A stretch of DNA of 64,000 bases from Erythrophleum ivorense (GCA_026724425.1 JAIUCV010000003.1:43425283-43489282), one strand, 5' to 3'; positions 23,555 to 35,340 are shown, counted from the first letter of the stretch. Notes: generated by a model not told the origin, from the letters alone. Program-made: numbers and translations.

Positions 23555-23977
23555 CTATCGGTCTATCTCACCACCCAAATAATGTTTAAGCCTTTGACCA
23601 TTTACTTTAAATTGATCTCTTGATTTCTCATCTTTAACTTCGATAGCTCCATAAGGTGTCACAGAGACCACTTTGAACGGACCAGACCACCTGGATCTCA
23701 ACTTACCTAGAAACAACTTCAAACAAGAATTATAAAGCAACACAAGGTCTCCAAGTTCAAACTTCCTTGGTAAGATGTGTCTATCATGAATTCGTTTGGT
23801 CCTTTCCTTGTAAATTCTAGAACTCTCAAAAACTTGCAATCTAAACTCATCTAACTCATTTAGTTGCATTAGTCTTTTCTCACCCACTTTAGCCATATCA
23901 AAATTTAATTTTTTTATAGCCCAAAATGCCTTATGCTCTAGCTCAATGGGCAAATGACAAGCTTTGCCAAAAATCAA
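23555..23977 (-). pseudogene. OTA (Athila/Tat) gypsy integrase C-terminus
   Basis: 140 codons on the minus strand. The N-terminal text 'FGKACHLPIELEHKAFWAIK' is a signature of Athila/Tat-clade integrases (usual form 'YGKACHLPVELEHKAYWA'). It continues with 'ELDEFRLQVFESSRIYKER', 'RKFELGDLVLLY', 'GKLRSRWSGPFKVVSV' and ends 'FKVNGQRLKHYLGGEIDR' followed by a stop. There is no chromodomain, as expected for this clade. It is out of frame with the integrase core next to it, so the gene is broken. Confidence 0.93.
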
Positions 23978-24062
23978 TTGATATGGAGACAGACTTATTG
24001 GAGATTTAAAAGTTGTCCTATATGCCCATAAAACATCATCAAGCTTATTCGCCTAATCCTTT

Positions 24063-24709
24063 TTAGTGGAACTCAATTTTTTCCAAAATTCGTTTTATTT
24101 CTCTGTTAGACACTTCACACAACCCGTTGGTTTGAGGGTGATATGCCAATGTCATCTTATGGGTGACTCCATATTTTGCAAGCAAACTTTTGAACAATTT
24201 ATTGTTAAAATGAGTCCCCTCATTACTAATGATTGCCCTAAGTGTGCCAAAACGAGTAAAAATGTTCTTTTTCAAAAATTGCACCACCATATTGGCATCA
24301 TTAGAATGACAAGCTACAGCCTCAACCCACTTACTCACATACTCAACAGCGACCAATATGTATTGATGGCTCCTTGATGAAACAAAAGGCCCCATAAAAT
24401 TAATGCTCCACACATCAAACAATTCTACCTCAAGAATACCAAATTAGGGCATTTCATGCCTTTTTGAGATGTTACCTATCCTCTGATATGCATCACAATG
24501 AAAAACAAACAAGTAAGTATCTTTAAATAATGTAGGCCAATAATATCCAGATTACAACACTTTGTATGCAGTACGTTGGCCACTAAAATGACCACCATAA
24601 GGAGCAGCATGATAAACATGTAAAATATCATTTTGTTCAGTTTGAGGTACACACTTTCTCAAATTTGGTCAGCACACTTTTTATATAAAAATGGTTCATC
24701 CCACACAAA
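24063..24709 (-). pseudogene. OTA gypsy integrase core and zinc finger
   Basis: The open stretch 24063-24422 is the integrase core: 'FDVWSINFMGPF', 'YVSKWVEAVA', 'IISNEGTHFNNK', 'YHPQTNGLCEVSNREIKRIL'. The family has Asp in the first two of these segments (..GIDFMGP.., ..SDGGSHF..). Here both catalytic Asp are Asn, while the Glu of 'CEVSNREIK' is kept. Upstream, beyond a stop (24423-24500), is the end of the HHCC finger, 'FHCDAYQRIGNISKRHEMP', with Tyr where the second Cys is expected. The region cannot encode an active integrase. Confidence 0.9.
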
Positions 24710-25254
24710 TCACTTCACATCATGCAAAAACTTTTTCTTTTGATAAGACTTTAATTTATCAGGCACAATACCACTAACCAAGAAATTGGCATGATTAGCA
24801 TACCAAGGTACAAACACGCTATTCACAGCAAATACAGACTCATCAGGAAAACTCTCATTAATTAATAAATCATTCACACACTCAGAACTATTCACACGCC
24901 TAGATAAGTGATCAGTAATTTGGTTTTCAATTCCTTTCCCATCAGCAATCTGCACATCAAATTCTTGCAATAATAAAACCCATATAATCAACCTTGGTTT
25001 AGATTCTTTCTTACATAACAAATATCTTATAACAGCATGATCAGTATGAACTATGACTCTAGTGCCCATCAAATACACCCTAAATTTCTCAAAAGCAAAG
25101 ACAATAGCAAGCATTTCTTTTTCAATAGTTTAGTAATTAACCTGTGCTCCAGCTTGAGTTTTGGTTGCATAATAAATGGGATGAAAAATCTTCCCATGTC
25201 TCTGGCCAAGCATAGCTCCAACTGCATAATCATTTGCATCGCATATGACCTCAA
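24710..25254 (-). pseudogene. OTA gypsy RNase H domain
   Basis: The open stretch 24710-25114 reads 'MLAIVFAFEKFRVYLMGTRV', 'VHTDHAVIRYLL', 'PRLIIWVLLLQEFDVQI' and 'KGIENQITDHLSR', the standard order of a Ty3/gypsy RNase H and its linker to integrase. The N-terminal part (to 25254) is in another frame after a stop, matching the usual '..YAVGAMLGQR..' and 'IYYATKTQAGAQVNY' text in decayed form. A frameshift and stop near 25115-25135 break it. Confidence 0.88.
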
Positions 25255-25264
25255 AGGGTAGTGA

Positions 25265-25585
25265 CTAGTTCGGAGCCACTATAATTGGTGCTGTGATAAG
25301 TCTTTGCTTAAGCTCTTCAAAAGCTTTCAAGCAACTTGCATCCAACTTGAATAGGGTATCCTTTTCAAGCAATTGAGATAAAGCCTTTGCTATCTTTGAA
25401 AAATCCTTGATGAATCTTCGATAGAACCCAGTATGCCCTAAGAAACTTCTAACAGCTTTCACATTGATAGGTGGTGGTAATTGCTTAATAACTGAAACTT
25501 TAGCTTGATCTACTTCCAATTCTTTTTTTGACACCTTATACCTAAGCACTATACCTTGACAAACTATGTAGTGACATTTTCCCAA
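25265..25585 (-). pseudogene. OTA gypsy RT thumb/connection
   Basis: 106 codons: 'KCHYIVCQGIVLRYKVSKKE', 'ELEVDQAKVSVIKQLPPP', 'VRSFLGHTGFYRRFIKDFS' and 'ALSQLLEKDTLF'. This is the usual Ty3/gypsy segment after the RT palm ('GHKISxxGIEVD..', 'SFLGHxGFYRRFIKDFS'). It directly follows the palm part at 25593 with a stop or frame change between. Confidence 0.92.
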
Positions 25586-25592
25586 TTGAGAA

Positions 25593-26174
25593 CTAAATTG
25601 GTATCCTCACACCTTTGCAAAACCATGTCAAATTATCCAGACATTCTTCAAAAGTGATACTAAACATTAAGAAGTTGTCCATAAAGACTTCCATGATATG
25701 TTCAATCATGTCTGAAAAAATTGACATCATACATCTTTGAAATGTGGCAGGAGTATTACACAATCCAAAAGACATTCGTCTAAATGCGAAAGTTCCATAT
25801 GGACATGTGAAAGTAGTTTTTTCTTGATCCTCAAGAGCGATTGCAATTTGATTGTAACTGGAATAGCCATTCAAGAAACAAAAGAATTCTTTTCCTACTA
25901 ACCGATCTAACATCTGATCGATGAATGAAAGTAGGAAATGATCCTTTCTTGTAGTTGTGTTTAACTTCTTGTAGTCCATACAAACTCTCTAGCCTATAAC
26001 TGTTCTTGTGGCAATCATTTCATCCTTCTCATTGTTCACCATCATCATTCCTCCTTTCTTAGGGACACATTGCATCAGACTTACCCAGTCACTATCCAAG
26101 ATGGGATAGATAATACCGACATCAAGCCACTTGATAATCTCTTTCTTGACCACTTTTTTCATTATCGGATTCAA
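25593..26174 (-). pseudogene. OTA gypsy RT fingers and palm, catalytic Asp lost
   Basis: Two open stretches. 25989-26174 reads '..KKEIIKWLDVGIIYPILDSDW' and 'QCVPKKGGM', the start of RT. 25593-25979 reads 'DYKKLNTTTRKDHFLLSFID', 'MLDRLVGKEFFCFLNGYSSY', 'FTCPYGTFAFRRMSFGLCNT', 'PATFQRCMMSIF'. The catalytic box, FMDD in this family, is FMDN (in EVFMDNFLMF), so the second Asp is Asn. At the first catalytic position the text is 'FLNGYSSY' where 'FLDGYSGY' is usual, again Asp to Asn. The RT is therefore dead as well as frame-broken. Confidence 0.92.
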
Positions 26175-26621
26175 TCGCCTTTAATTCTCCACTGATTTCT
26201 TATGGTCATCTTCTAAGAGAATTTTGTATATGCAAATGGTTGGACTAATCCCTTTTATATCAGCTATGGTCCAACCAATGGCCCTTTTATGCTCTTTTAA
26301 CATTTCTAGTAGTTATTTTTCTTAGAGAAGTGTTAATGCAGACGAGACTATGACTGGTAAAGTCTCTCTCTCTCATAAATAAGCATATTTTCGATGCGGT
26401 AGAAGAGGTTTCAATTCCAAAATTAGAAGTTGCTTAATGGATGGTAGGAGAGCATGAGCTTTTCATGAAGTCAGCTCCAATGATTCAAATTGCCCATTCT
26501 GCTTAGCCACAAGTCTAAATGCATTAAGTTTGTATTCAACTTCCATTTTCTTCACCTCTCTTATACTTGGTTTACCAACAAGTACTGCTTCAAGAGGATC
26601 AGTGAAAGCAAAAGAATTCAA
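26175..26621 (-). pseudogene. OTA gypsy protease-RT linker, degenerate
   Basis: Between protease and RT in the expected order, but without a usable open frame. Short pieces such as 'AIGWTIADIKGISPTICIYK' (minus strand, around 26215-26290) match the usual text just before RT. Several stops are present. Confidence 0.65.
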
Positions 26622-27245
26622 TTATTTTTGAATTACCTCCTTAACAATAGACACCCTTGAGCATTCCTCTACACTACCCAGATGCTTCATAGCTTTCTCC
26701 ATACTAAAGGTGACTTGCTCATCTCCAAACCTCATTATAATTTCTCCTTTTTCCACATCAACGAGTGCTTTGCCAGTAGCTAGAAATGGTCTCCCCACTA
26801 TCAATGGGATATCTCTATCCTCTTCAATATCAAGCACAATAAAACCCGCAGGATAAATAAAAGGGCCAACCTTCATTAGTACATCTTCAATGATCCCATG
26901 TGGATAAGAAAAGCTTCTGTCAGCTAATTGCAAAGTGACAATCATTGGATTGGCCTCACCTAATTATAGCTTTCTAAAAATAGACAATGGTATAAGGTTT
27001 ATAGCAGATCCTAAATCACAAAGTACTCGACCCTTAAATTTGTCCCTAATCATGTAAGGGATAAAAAAAGAATCAGGATCTTTACACTTAATTGGGAGAT
27101 TGGATTTGAGAATATTAGTGGTCTCCTTTGTCAAAGCCATTATTGCAAATTCGGTGAACCACTTTTTCTTGCTAAGCATATCCTTAAGGAACTTAGCATA
27201 TTTAGGCATTTACTTTAAAGCCTCGAAGAAAGGGATATTGAAATG
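26622..27245 (-). pseudogene. OTA gypsy gag-end / aspartic protease
   Basis: 26964-27209 carries 'MPKYAKFLKDMLSKKKW', 'LPIKCKDPDSFFIPYMI' and the protease active-site segment 'LCDLGSAINLIPLSIFRKL' (family: CDLGASINLMP). 26622-26945 continues with 'RSFSYPHGIIEDVLMKVG' and 'IPLIVGRPFLATGKALVDV'. Upstream of 27209 the reading continues for a few codons ('HFNIPFFEALK') to about 27245, where family A DNA begins. All of gag proper is missing. Confidence 0.92.
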
Positions 27246-27623
27246 TCCACTGGAAGGGGTTTTAGCTGTCTTGGGCCTTCCCATGATTTTTAGGGCCTTT
27301 AAGAACCCTGGAGAACTCAAAAATTTCATTTAAAAAGCTCTCTTATGAGAATTCCAAAATTTTCTCAAAATAACAAAAATGCCCTTATGTTTCGTCAACT
27401 TTTCATTACCTTTCATTTTTTTATTCTAGCTCCATTTTTCTTTTCATTTAAGCTTGTGATTCTCATTTTTAAGAGTCTAGAATGTTTCCTAAATTTTTTA
27501 GGACCTTAACTACATCATTTCAGAGGACTTCCTTTTGTATCTAGTGAGTTTTGTTCGTTTATAGAGAAACAATATGTTACGTTTTTCACGTTTTCTCTTA
27601 TTTTCAGAAAATCGGATGTTACA
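27246..27623 (-). mobile_element. Family A LTR tip, inverted (copy A4)
   Basis: On the minus strand it starts TGTAACATCCGATTTTC at 27623 and runs about 375 bp into the LTR, ending in the 'ccccttccagtggacattt' block. The plus-strand copy A5 starts at 27624 in the part of the LTR where A4 stops, overlapping by about 25 bp. The simplest reading is one LTR whose first ~375 bp have been inverted. At the outer end the text 'ggacattt' fits both the LTR and the gypsy protein frame, a possible microhomology junction. Confidence 0.7.
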
Positions 27624-30600
27624 TAAATCCCCTCTGATGTACTTTTTTCAATGTTGATTGACCCAAACTTTGACCGGTTTGTTCATGAAGGTTTTAGCTC
27701 TAATTTGAGTGATTCCAAGGGCATTTTATTAAATTAGGAACCTAAATTTTATGATAGAAAAGACAGTTCTAAAAAAGGAGCTAAAACAAAGCTAAAACAA
27801 AAATGCCAATTACAAGGGACATAAATGGAATTTTTGGAATAAGTAATTCAAAAATCTTCTTCTATTTATGCATCCCACTTCCCCTTCTCTCCTTAACCGA
27901 CTCTCATCTACCTTAGACCAAGGGAGAACTTGTTCAAGAAGGGCGCACAAGAAGAGCTAAAAAGGGGGGAAGAAAGTAAGGCAAAAGGTGAGAAAAAGTT
28001 AGGTATTTCATACTTCTTCTTGAAACATTCTTCCTTTTCTCTTAAGCTCTCTTCCCATGGTTTTGGAAAGTAATATGGTTCTATTTTGGCCTTGAACTAA
28101 AGGGGAAAAATTGGAGTTTCAAAGAGGAAGCTAAAGCAAGGAGAAGGACTCTTGAAGGGAGCTTGAATTCAAGGTATTTTCTCCTCCTTTGTTGCTTCTT
28201 CTTCTTCTTCTTCTTCTTTTCCATGGTGTGGGACGCCTAAAATAGAACCATAAAGGAGGGAAGTTTTTGTTCTATAACCAATAAGAATTCATTAAATTAG
28301 GCCATGGAAAGATGTAATACACCAAGAAATTGCATGAAAAACTAGTAAAATTCAAGTTGAAAAAGTGTAGTGCATTTGTAGGAATTGTAAAAACTAATTT
28401 AATCAATGAATTTCCTTGGCCATCTAAAGGTTCTATTAAGATCCTAAGACTTTTATAAACCTCCCCAAGTGGCTCTCCCATCAAGAAAAAATCAAGAACT
28501 TCAAGAACCCCCTTTAGTGTGCTTGTCTAGGCCTAGGCTAGTCCATATAGCTAGCAAGTGTTTTAATTTATTCTAGCCTTGGTTTAGGACTCCATATGAT
28601 GTTAGAAGATGGGAGGAACTATTAGAAAAAAATTAGAAGCCATAGAATGAGAGATGGAGAAATGGTATCCATAATAGTGTCTTAAAAAGCAACTTAGTTT
28701 TCCAATTATGCAAATGGTTATGTGATGGCTTCAAGAACCTTGAATGGGATTAAAAAGCCTAGAAATGAAAAGAGAATGGAGTATAGAACTTAAATTACAA
28801 GGGTTGCTTCAATAGGCCACCAATGGAGCCATTATGTGAGCCATGGAATCATTTATGCTCTTTAGAAAAAGTGTAGTGTCTTGGCTTGCTTCAAGAGTAT
28901 AATTGTGTGCTATTTATGATGCTTAGGCCAAGAGAACTCCAATCCACCTAGGTGTGTTTATGGGACCAAAAAGGGGAAGGAAAAAGATCAAGAAAGGCTT
29001 GCATCCATTCAAGGTAGCTCTCCACCTCCTTTCTTTGCATTCTTGTATGCATATGTATGTCATTGTATTTGTATGTACTCTTGTGATTTGGTAACATGCC
29101 ACATGATCTCTTGAAATTGCATTGGTATCAAATGTGTGTTCTTGAATGACTTTGAATGTGAGATTGGCTCATAAGGGTGAGGTGACGCTAAAAGTCCCTT
29201 AAAGTGGGTGAGAATGATTTTGATGTGTAAATGTGGCATGAAAATTGTGGCATTACACACTTTATGTTTACACACTTGTGATTTTGATGTATGTATGTCT
29301 TGAATGTATGTGAATGGATGTGTATGAGCTATTGAGATTCTTGGAACCTCACTCCCCTCTTTCTTCCATCTTCAAATGTTTAGGTGGCCCTCAAGAACTC
29401 AAGAATGCAAGCCAAAGGAGTTGAAAGGCTATGTTTTGATCATTGTGTAATTTGATGTTGTAGTTGAATGTCAAAGTAATGATGTATATATTATTTTTGT
29501 GATGTAAGACCTTTAACAAATGTAATATGATGTATGCATACTATATATACTCTATGTCGCATGAAAATAATAGAAATATGAATTTTGAGTCATAAATGGC
29601 ATGTATGTATTAGTATATTATTAGGTGTGAGATAGTCAAAATGAAATGCATGAGGTTTAGGACCACTAGGACAGTGTCTACAAGTCATATTTATGCTTGC
29701 CTAAGAAGTGCCAAACATTTAAGAAGACCATTTAGGTAAAGTTGGTACCTTAAATGGAGCAAAATTTACCAAAAGGGTGAGTTGTACCACTTTTTGTCCA
29801 AATGAGCTCTTCTTGGTCTGAAATTTGGCATGCATCTAGATCTTGTTAAGAGCTTTTTGAGAAGTTAAAGTGTAGAATCTTCAGAGGTCTGTGGAATATT
29901 TGGTAAATTTTCAAAGTTGAAAATTTTTCTAATTTTTACTACTATCAATGTAGCTTTGGTCCGAAATGAAACTTTATCACTCATGGGCAAATGATATCCA
30001 ATTACCATGAAATTTTATAAATAGAAACTAGACCTTCCTAGTGACTTATGCCAACTAAAAGCACCTCATTTGGATGCCCAAAGAGGGAGATATTAATTTT
30101 CAAAATTGCTATCCAGTATCAGGCATCCAGTCTGACCTATGCCACTGTTTGATTAGTTTTCGTGGGCTGAACGAATCTGGAATGGTCTAGAATAATTTTT
30201 TTCATCTAGCTAACATCCATAGCTTTCAAGATTGGTATCATTTGTATAGATTGGATTTTTGTGGAAGTAATTGGACATTTTTGAAATTCATAGCAGAAAG
30301 TTGTATTAGTACCAGTAGCTAGCCAGACCTCTACACTTTTTCAAATGTCAAACACTTTTTGTGTGATGTTTTATGACTTGAACATATTTTTAGTATAAAT
30401 TATACCTTTGTATCTTTCCAAGATGGAAAATAATAAATGATTTCAATTTTTCTATAATTAATTATGATTTTTCAAAGTTTGTGACATAAAAGGGAAAATT
30501 CTGGCCAAGGTTACTATCATGAATTTTATGTATTCCCCTACTTTGCACAAGCTCTAGGATAATTTTGATGATGGAAATGAGTTTTATCTATGTAATTAAA

Positions 30601-30775
30601 TATAAGAATGTGATACATGAACTCACATGGCCCACGTGACATCAAATGAAATTTTTATCCCCTACGCAATGCAAAAATATTCACTTTTTAATGTCATTTT
30701 CCTTGCCTCTTCATGGAATTTATGGCATGAGACATGAGGGTAGTATGAAATAAGTTAGAAATATATGGTATTATA
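27624..30775 (+). mobile_element. Family A LTR (copy A5, lacks its 5' tip)
   Basis: Follows the A order from 'taaatcccctctgatgta' to the end 'atatggtattata', a decayed GGTGTTACA. The ~32-bp array is contracted to one or two units (29171-29214). The stem is present with one mismatch (GAGATTC-TTG-GAACCTC, 29334-29350). A (CTT)n microsatellite lies at 28194-28218. With A4 the copy is about 3.5 kb. Flanks on the two sides are different gypsy fragments and do not show a target duplication. Confidence 0.8.
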
Positions 30776-31560
30776 GTTGCTATATGGAAGGTACTAATTT
30801 TTGTGAATTTAAATGTATACCAACCCATATTTGTTCAGTTTTCTTAACAGAAGAAACAATACCAAGTAAATTGACAGAATCAAGATCAAAATCAGGAGCA
30901 GAACTAGAGGTAGAATAAGAATGTAAGAATGCGTCAATCACGAAATGTGCAGTACATTTATTAAGTCCATCATAACATTCTAAACATTGAATTGCATTTA
31001 TAAAATTAACAATGTCAGGGACTTCAGTAACCATGTTCACACAAGTATTAGCAACTAACAAGTCTATCATATTTACATGCAACATAGAATGTTCTTTTGA
31101 AGAGTGTTTCATGGCATCGAGAATATTAAAATAAACAATATCACCACCAAATTCCATTGATAAAGTACTATCATGCATATTAATTATCATTTTAGCAATT
31201 TTCAAGAATGATCTACCTAGAATCAGTGGTGCATGTCCATGTATATTATCACCCCCCAAGTTCAGAACATAAAAATTAGCAAGGAAAATTAAATCTTTTA
31301 TCCTTACTAGAACATCTTCAAGTACTCTTGTAAGGTAGGTTGTGCTTGTGTTTGCTAACTAAATCACCACTCCTATAGGCTTCAATTCTCCATTTTGCAA
31401 AGAGGAATATACAGACTTAGGCATTACATTAATAAAAGTTCCTAAATCTAACATAGTATTATTGAACTACATATTCCTTATTGTGCAATGAATGGTGAAT
31501 GTGCTTGAATCTTTACATTTAGTGGCCATAGTTGGTTGAATTAAAGCTGAAACATTTCTT
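30776..31560 (-). pseudogene. Second OTA gypsy fragment: protease
   Basis: The open stretch 30780-31259 contains 'APLILGRSFLKIAKMIINMH' and 'STLSMEFGGDIVYFNILDAM', the usual protease C-terminus of Athila/Tat-clade elements. Upstream (31260-31560) the frame is interrupted by stops but reads 'LDLGTFINVMPKSVYSSL', 'GELKPIGVVI' and 'RVLEDVLVRIKDLIF', the protease active-site half (family: LDLGASINVMP). It overlaps in content with the protease at 26622-27209 but differs in sequence, so it is a different element. RT and everything downstream are missing; family A DNA begins at 30775. Confidence 0.88.
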
Positions 31561-32254
31561 CTCATGCTAACTTTCTCATTCCCTTTTAATTTCCTCTTAT
31601 GTGTACACAGCTCCTTAAGAAACTTTGCATATTTTGAAATCTATTTGATTGCTTCTAAGAGAAGAATATTTACTTCCACTTTTATGAACGTCCCTATAAT
31701 TTTCTTATCTAATTCGGCCTCTATGATTTTCTTAGACTATGTAATTCAATTGGTGAATGGAAGGGGTCTAGTGTATATGGAATTCTTTCCCTTTTCTGTG
31801 ATGTTCTTGCCTTGGATTGAAGGTGGTTGTTGTTCTATGTCACCTTTTTTTCTTACAATGCCACTATTAGAAGTGTGATGGGCCCATTTACATGCTTGTC
31901 ATTCCTCAAGGTTATTGCACTGACGTTGCCTCTTGGGTTGGTCACAAGTTGTGAAGGTAATTGGCTAGATTCTTGACTTCTTAACTCGTTGATATTTGTT
32001 GCAAGTTGGCCAATCCAGGTCTCCAAACTCTGGATTGTTTTCTCTGCTCACTGTTGGAATTGGACTGTATTTGTTGCCAATTACTTTACTATATCTTCTA
32101 AACTTAGTTCTGACTTGTTCATATGTTGCATGGGTTGTTGGTTGCCTGGGCCAAAAGCATTGAATTTTTGTTACTGTTGTTGTTGGTTAGACCCACTGCC
32201 ATATCTCAAATTTGGATGATCTCTCCATCTGGGATTGTATGTTTGCTGCATAAG
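31561..32254 (-). pseudogene. Second OTA gypsy fragment: gag C-terminus
   Basis: Minus-strand reading with stops gives 'TYNPRWRDHPNLRYGSGSNQ', 'NAFGPGNQQPMQHM', 'KSELSLEDIVK', 'WIGQLATNINELRSQES', 'LPSQLVTNPRGNVSAITLRN'. This is the Pro/Gln-rich gag end of Athila/Tat-clade elements (usual 'RNHPNLRYG', 'NVSAITLRSGK'). The fragment is cut at 32254 by the tip of an A LTR. The plus-strand ORFs 31564-31878, 31989-32219 and 32123-32317 are on the opposite strand of this fragment and are not genes. Confidence 0.87.
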
Positions 32255-35200
32255 TGTAACATCCGGTCCCTTCGTAAATATGAGAAACGCGATGTTCAGT
32301 TTCTCCGTAAACGTTAGAAATGGGCCAAATATTAAAAAAAAAAGTCCTCGAAATAGAAGGAATTGGGGCCAACTAAAATTAGAATAAAATTTTAAATATT
32401 AGAAAATGAAGATTTGAGGTTTACGATGCCAAAAAATAGAGCCAGAATAGCTAAAAAAATTTGTCGAAGAAAGTAGGGGCATTTTTGTAATTTCTGGAAA
32501 ATTTTGAAAACTCATAGGAGGGCTTTTTAAATGAAAAATTTGAGCTTTTCAGAGTTCTCAGAGGCCTCAAATACCATGGGAACCCCTAGAACAATTGAAA
32601 CCTCTCCGGTGAGTGATTTCGACTGTCAGTTAACCAAAACTTTGACCAAACGATTCGAAATGGTTTTAGATCCTTTTTGAGTGATTCCAAAGGAAATTAT
32701 TATGATTAAGAGCCTAAGGAATATGATGGAAAAGACATATTTTGAAAAGGAGTTGAAATGAGACCAAATGAACAAACCATGGATTAGGAACTAAAATGAA
32801 AAGTTAAAAAAGTATATTAACTTTATCCTTTTGCTTTTAAAATCATGTCCAGCCCTTCTCCTTCCTCTCCACCGATGTTTTTGGGTCTGAAACAGATTTG
32901 AAAGAGGTGCACAAAGCGAAGCACAAGAGAAGAAAGAAGAAAAGCCAAGAGAAAGGTATGAATTCATGGAAACTTTTGCTTTTCCCTTTAGAAAACTTCT
33001 TCCCCTCCTTTCCTCTCTTCCTATAGATTTAGTGAGATGTTTGGTTCTGTTTTGAGCCCAAAACAGAGGGGGAAATTTCAAAATTCAAGGAGAGGGTTGA
33101 AGCAAAGAAGAGAGCTCTTGAGATAAGCTTAGAATTAAGATGATTTTTCTATCTTGGTTGCTTACTTTGTCTTGCCCTTTGTGTGTGGAGTTCTGCCAGA
33201 ACAGAACCATCTTGGGGGGAGGATTTTTGTCCAGAAATAAGAAAGAATTGTGGGTTTTAGACCATGAGGAGTTAGTAGATACAAGGAAATTGGAAGAAAA
33301 GCTAATGAAAATCAAGTTTGGAAAGTGTAAAGCTCTTGGACACTTTGTAAAAACTGATTTAATCCATGAATTTTCTTGCATGTGTAAAGGTTTATTTGAG
33401 TTTCTAAGACCCCTAGGAAGCCTCCCAAGTGTCTCTCCCATCAAGGAAAAATCAAAAACTCTATAGGCTCTAAATGGTGTGTCACTTTCGACCAAGACTA
33501 GAGGAATAGTCTAAGGGTTGTTTTAATTTATTCTAGCCTTGGTTGGGGACTTCATATGATAGTAGAAGGTGGGAAAAACTCTTGGGAAAAATTTAGAAGC
33601 TATGGATTGGGAGATGATGCAATGGCTTCCATAATGTGACCTTATGAAGCAACTTGTGTCTAGGCTTTTGTAAATGAATATGTAATGGCTCCAAGGACCT
33701 TAAATGAGGTCAAGAGGCCTAGGAATGAAAAGAGAATGGAGAATGGAGCCAAGAACTTGAATCATGATGGTTGTAACACCCCATAATTAATTAAGGTGTT
33801 AATCATGGATTAGAATTAATTAAGAGTAATTAATACGGGCTCATCGGGCAAGTTAAGTGAATGGAGACTTTAGAGAGATAAATTATTAATATGAGTTTGA
33901 GATTTAATTGGGATAGAAATTCTATCTAGGCCTAAATTAATAGATCATGAGAAGAGGCTAATGGAGGCCCAATGGATTATGTGCAAACCCAACATAATTT
34001 AGTGTGATGGAGGCCCAAAATCTACCTTGTATAGACTCCTCTAAGTGGCCCAATAATCCTTGTGCAGACCCACACTCTCGAGCTCTTCAAACTTGGCCCA
34101 AACCTAGTTAAACTTCAGCAAATTAAGTGTAAAAACTGGCCCAGTAAATTCTGCAGCCCAACACCTCTAAACTGGCCCAACAACCTTAAAAATCTGAAGC
34201 TCAAGTGGAGATGGATCTTGGAGCAGCCCATGACCCATTTGACCCAACTTAAGCCCACTAAAAACCTTAATGCTTCAGCCACTCTCACATTTTTCTGAAA
34301 CTCAAGAGGAAAATTCGGAGGTTGAGAGGAGGCAAGGGTTTGAGGCAAAGATTTGGCATTTTCTCCTACTTAGAGCAAGATTTAGCCAAGGTAATAGTTA
34401 TACAAATTAATCCCCTCATCTTTCTCTTTAATTTGGCCCAATTAGTTTTTCAATTGGAGCATTTTCATCCTACCCAAAATCTAAAATGTGAGTGTTTGGG
34501 GGTTTTCTTGATGAAATTCGTAGGTTGGGATTAGGGCTGACTTTGGGTGAGTTTAAACCCTCCATTTTGATGCGTTAATGGTTAATTTGAGACCCCCATA
34601 GCTAATTTATAAAATGGGTATTAATTATGTACGAATTTGCTTAGGATTTTGGGTGAAATATTGAGTTTTCTGGTGAAAGAAACTTAAATCCAAAATTGGG
34701 ACTTGTTGTGGCTGGGTGAATGATTTTTGGGTAGTCATTAGCATTTTAAATTCCTTGGATACTGATTATGATTATTAATGATGAATTAGAGTAGTAATTA
34801 TGTAATGTTATGGTTATAGGAGGAATTCTGCATCATTGGTGATTGTCACAAGTGTCTACAAGTGAGGTAACCGGGTTTATATCAATTCCATGTATATATT
34901 TGATTTAGTTTCATATGATGCTGTATATGATTGATTGAAAATGTTGAATGAATTGATTGACTATCTGTTATATTGTATTGGACCTTGTGAGTCCATGGTG
35001 GAGCTATGGTGCGGCTGCCACCCGTGCATGTGCTATGATCAAGCACCGGGTTATGATCAAACCCAGATGCACTGAGCCCCGGTTGTGCTCAATGAGGAGT
35101 AGGTGCCGTGGATGGGCCTCTCCGGTGTTAATGGCCTTTAACATGCGATAATATGATTGCTAGTATGGGATAGTAATCATAATAGCCTAATTGTTTCATT

Positions 35201-35292
35201 TGCTGTTATGTTGGATATGATTCTGATGTTGATTTTGATTTATGCATATATGGTAATTAAACTGGATATATGATGGAATTGCCTTGGTTACT

Positions 35293-35340
35293 GAGATTCA
35301 TATCTCACCCCGTTTTATGGGATTAACATTTCAGGTGAAG
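35293..35340 (+). promoter_or_regulatory. Stem + CTCAC + AG|GTG block in B1
   Basis: GAGAT-TCAT-ATCTC at 35293-35306, followed by CACCCC, a T-rich stretch and TTTCAG|GTGAAGG. It looks like a 3' splice site behind a small hairpin. The same block is at 43251-43298 in B2. Family A has a similar block with a longer stem. Whether it is used is unknown. Confidence 0.4.

Noticed and set aside
23555..27245. Chromovirus assignment for the gypsy pol
   Set aside because: The integrase C-terminus has the 'GKACHLP..LEHKA' signature and ends without a chromodomain, which fits the Athila/Tat clade.
27246..32254. A5 and A6 as the two LTRs of one element around the gypsy fragment at 30776-32254
   Set aside because: The gypsy fragment is on the opposite strand to both LTRs, lacks a primer-binding site next to A5, and A6 cuts directly into gag coding text.
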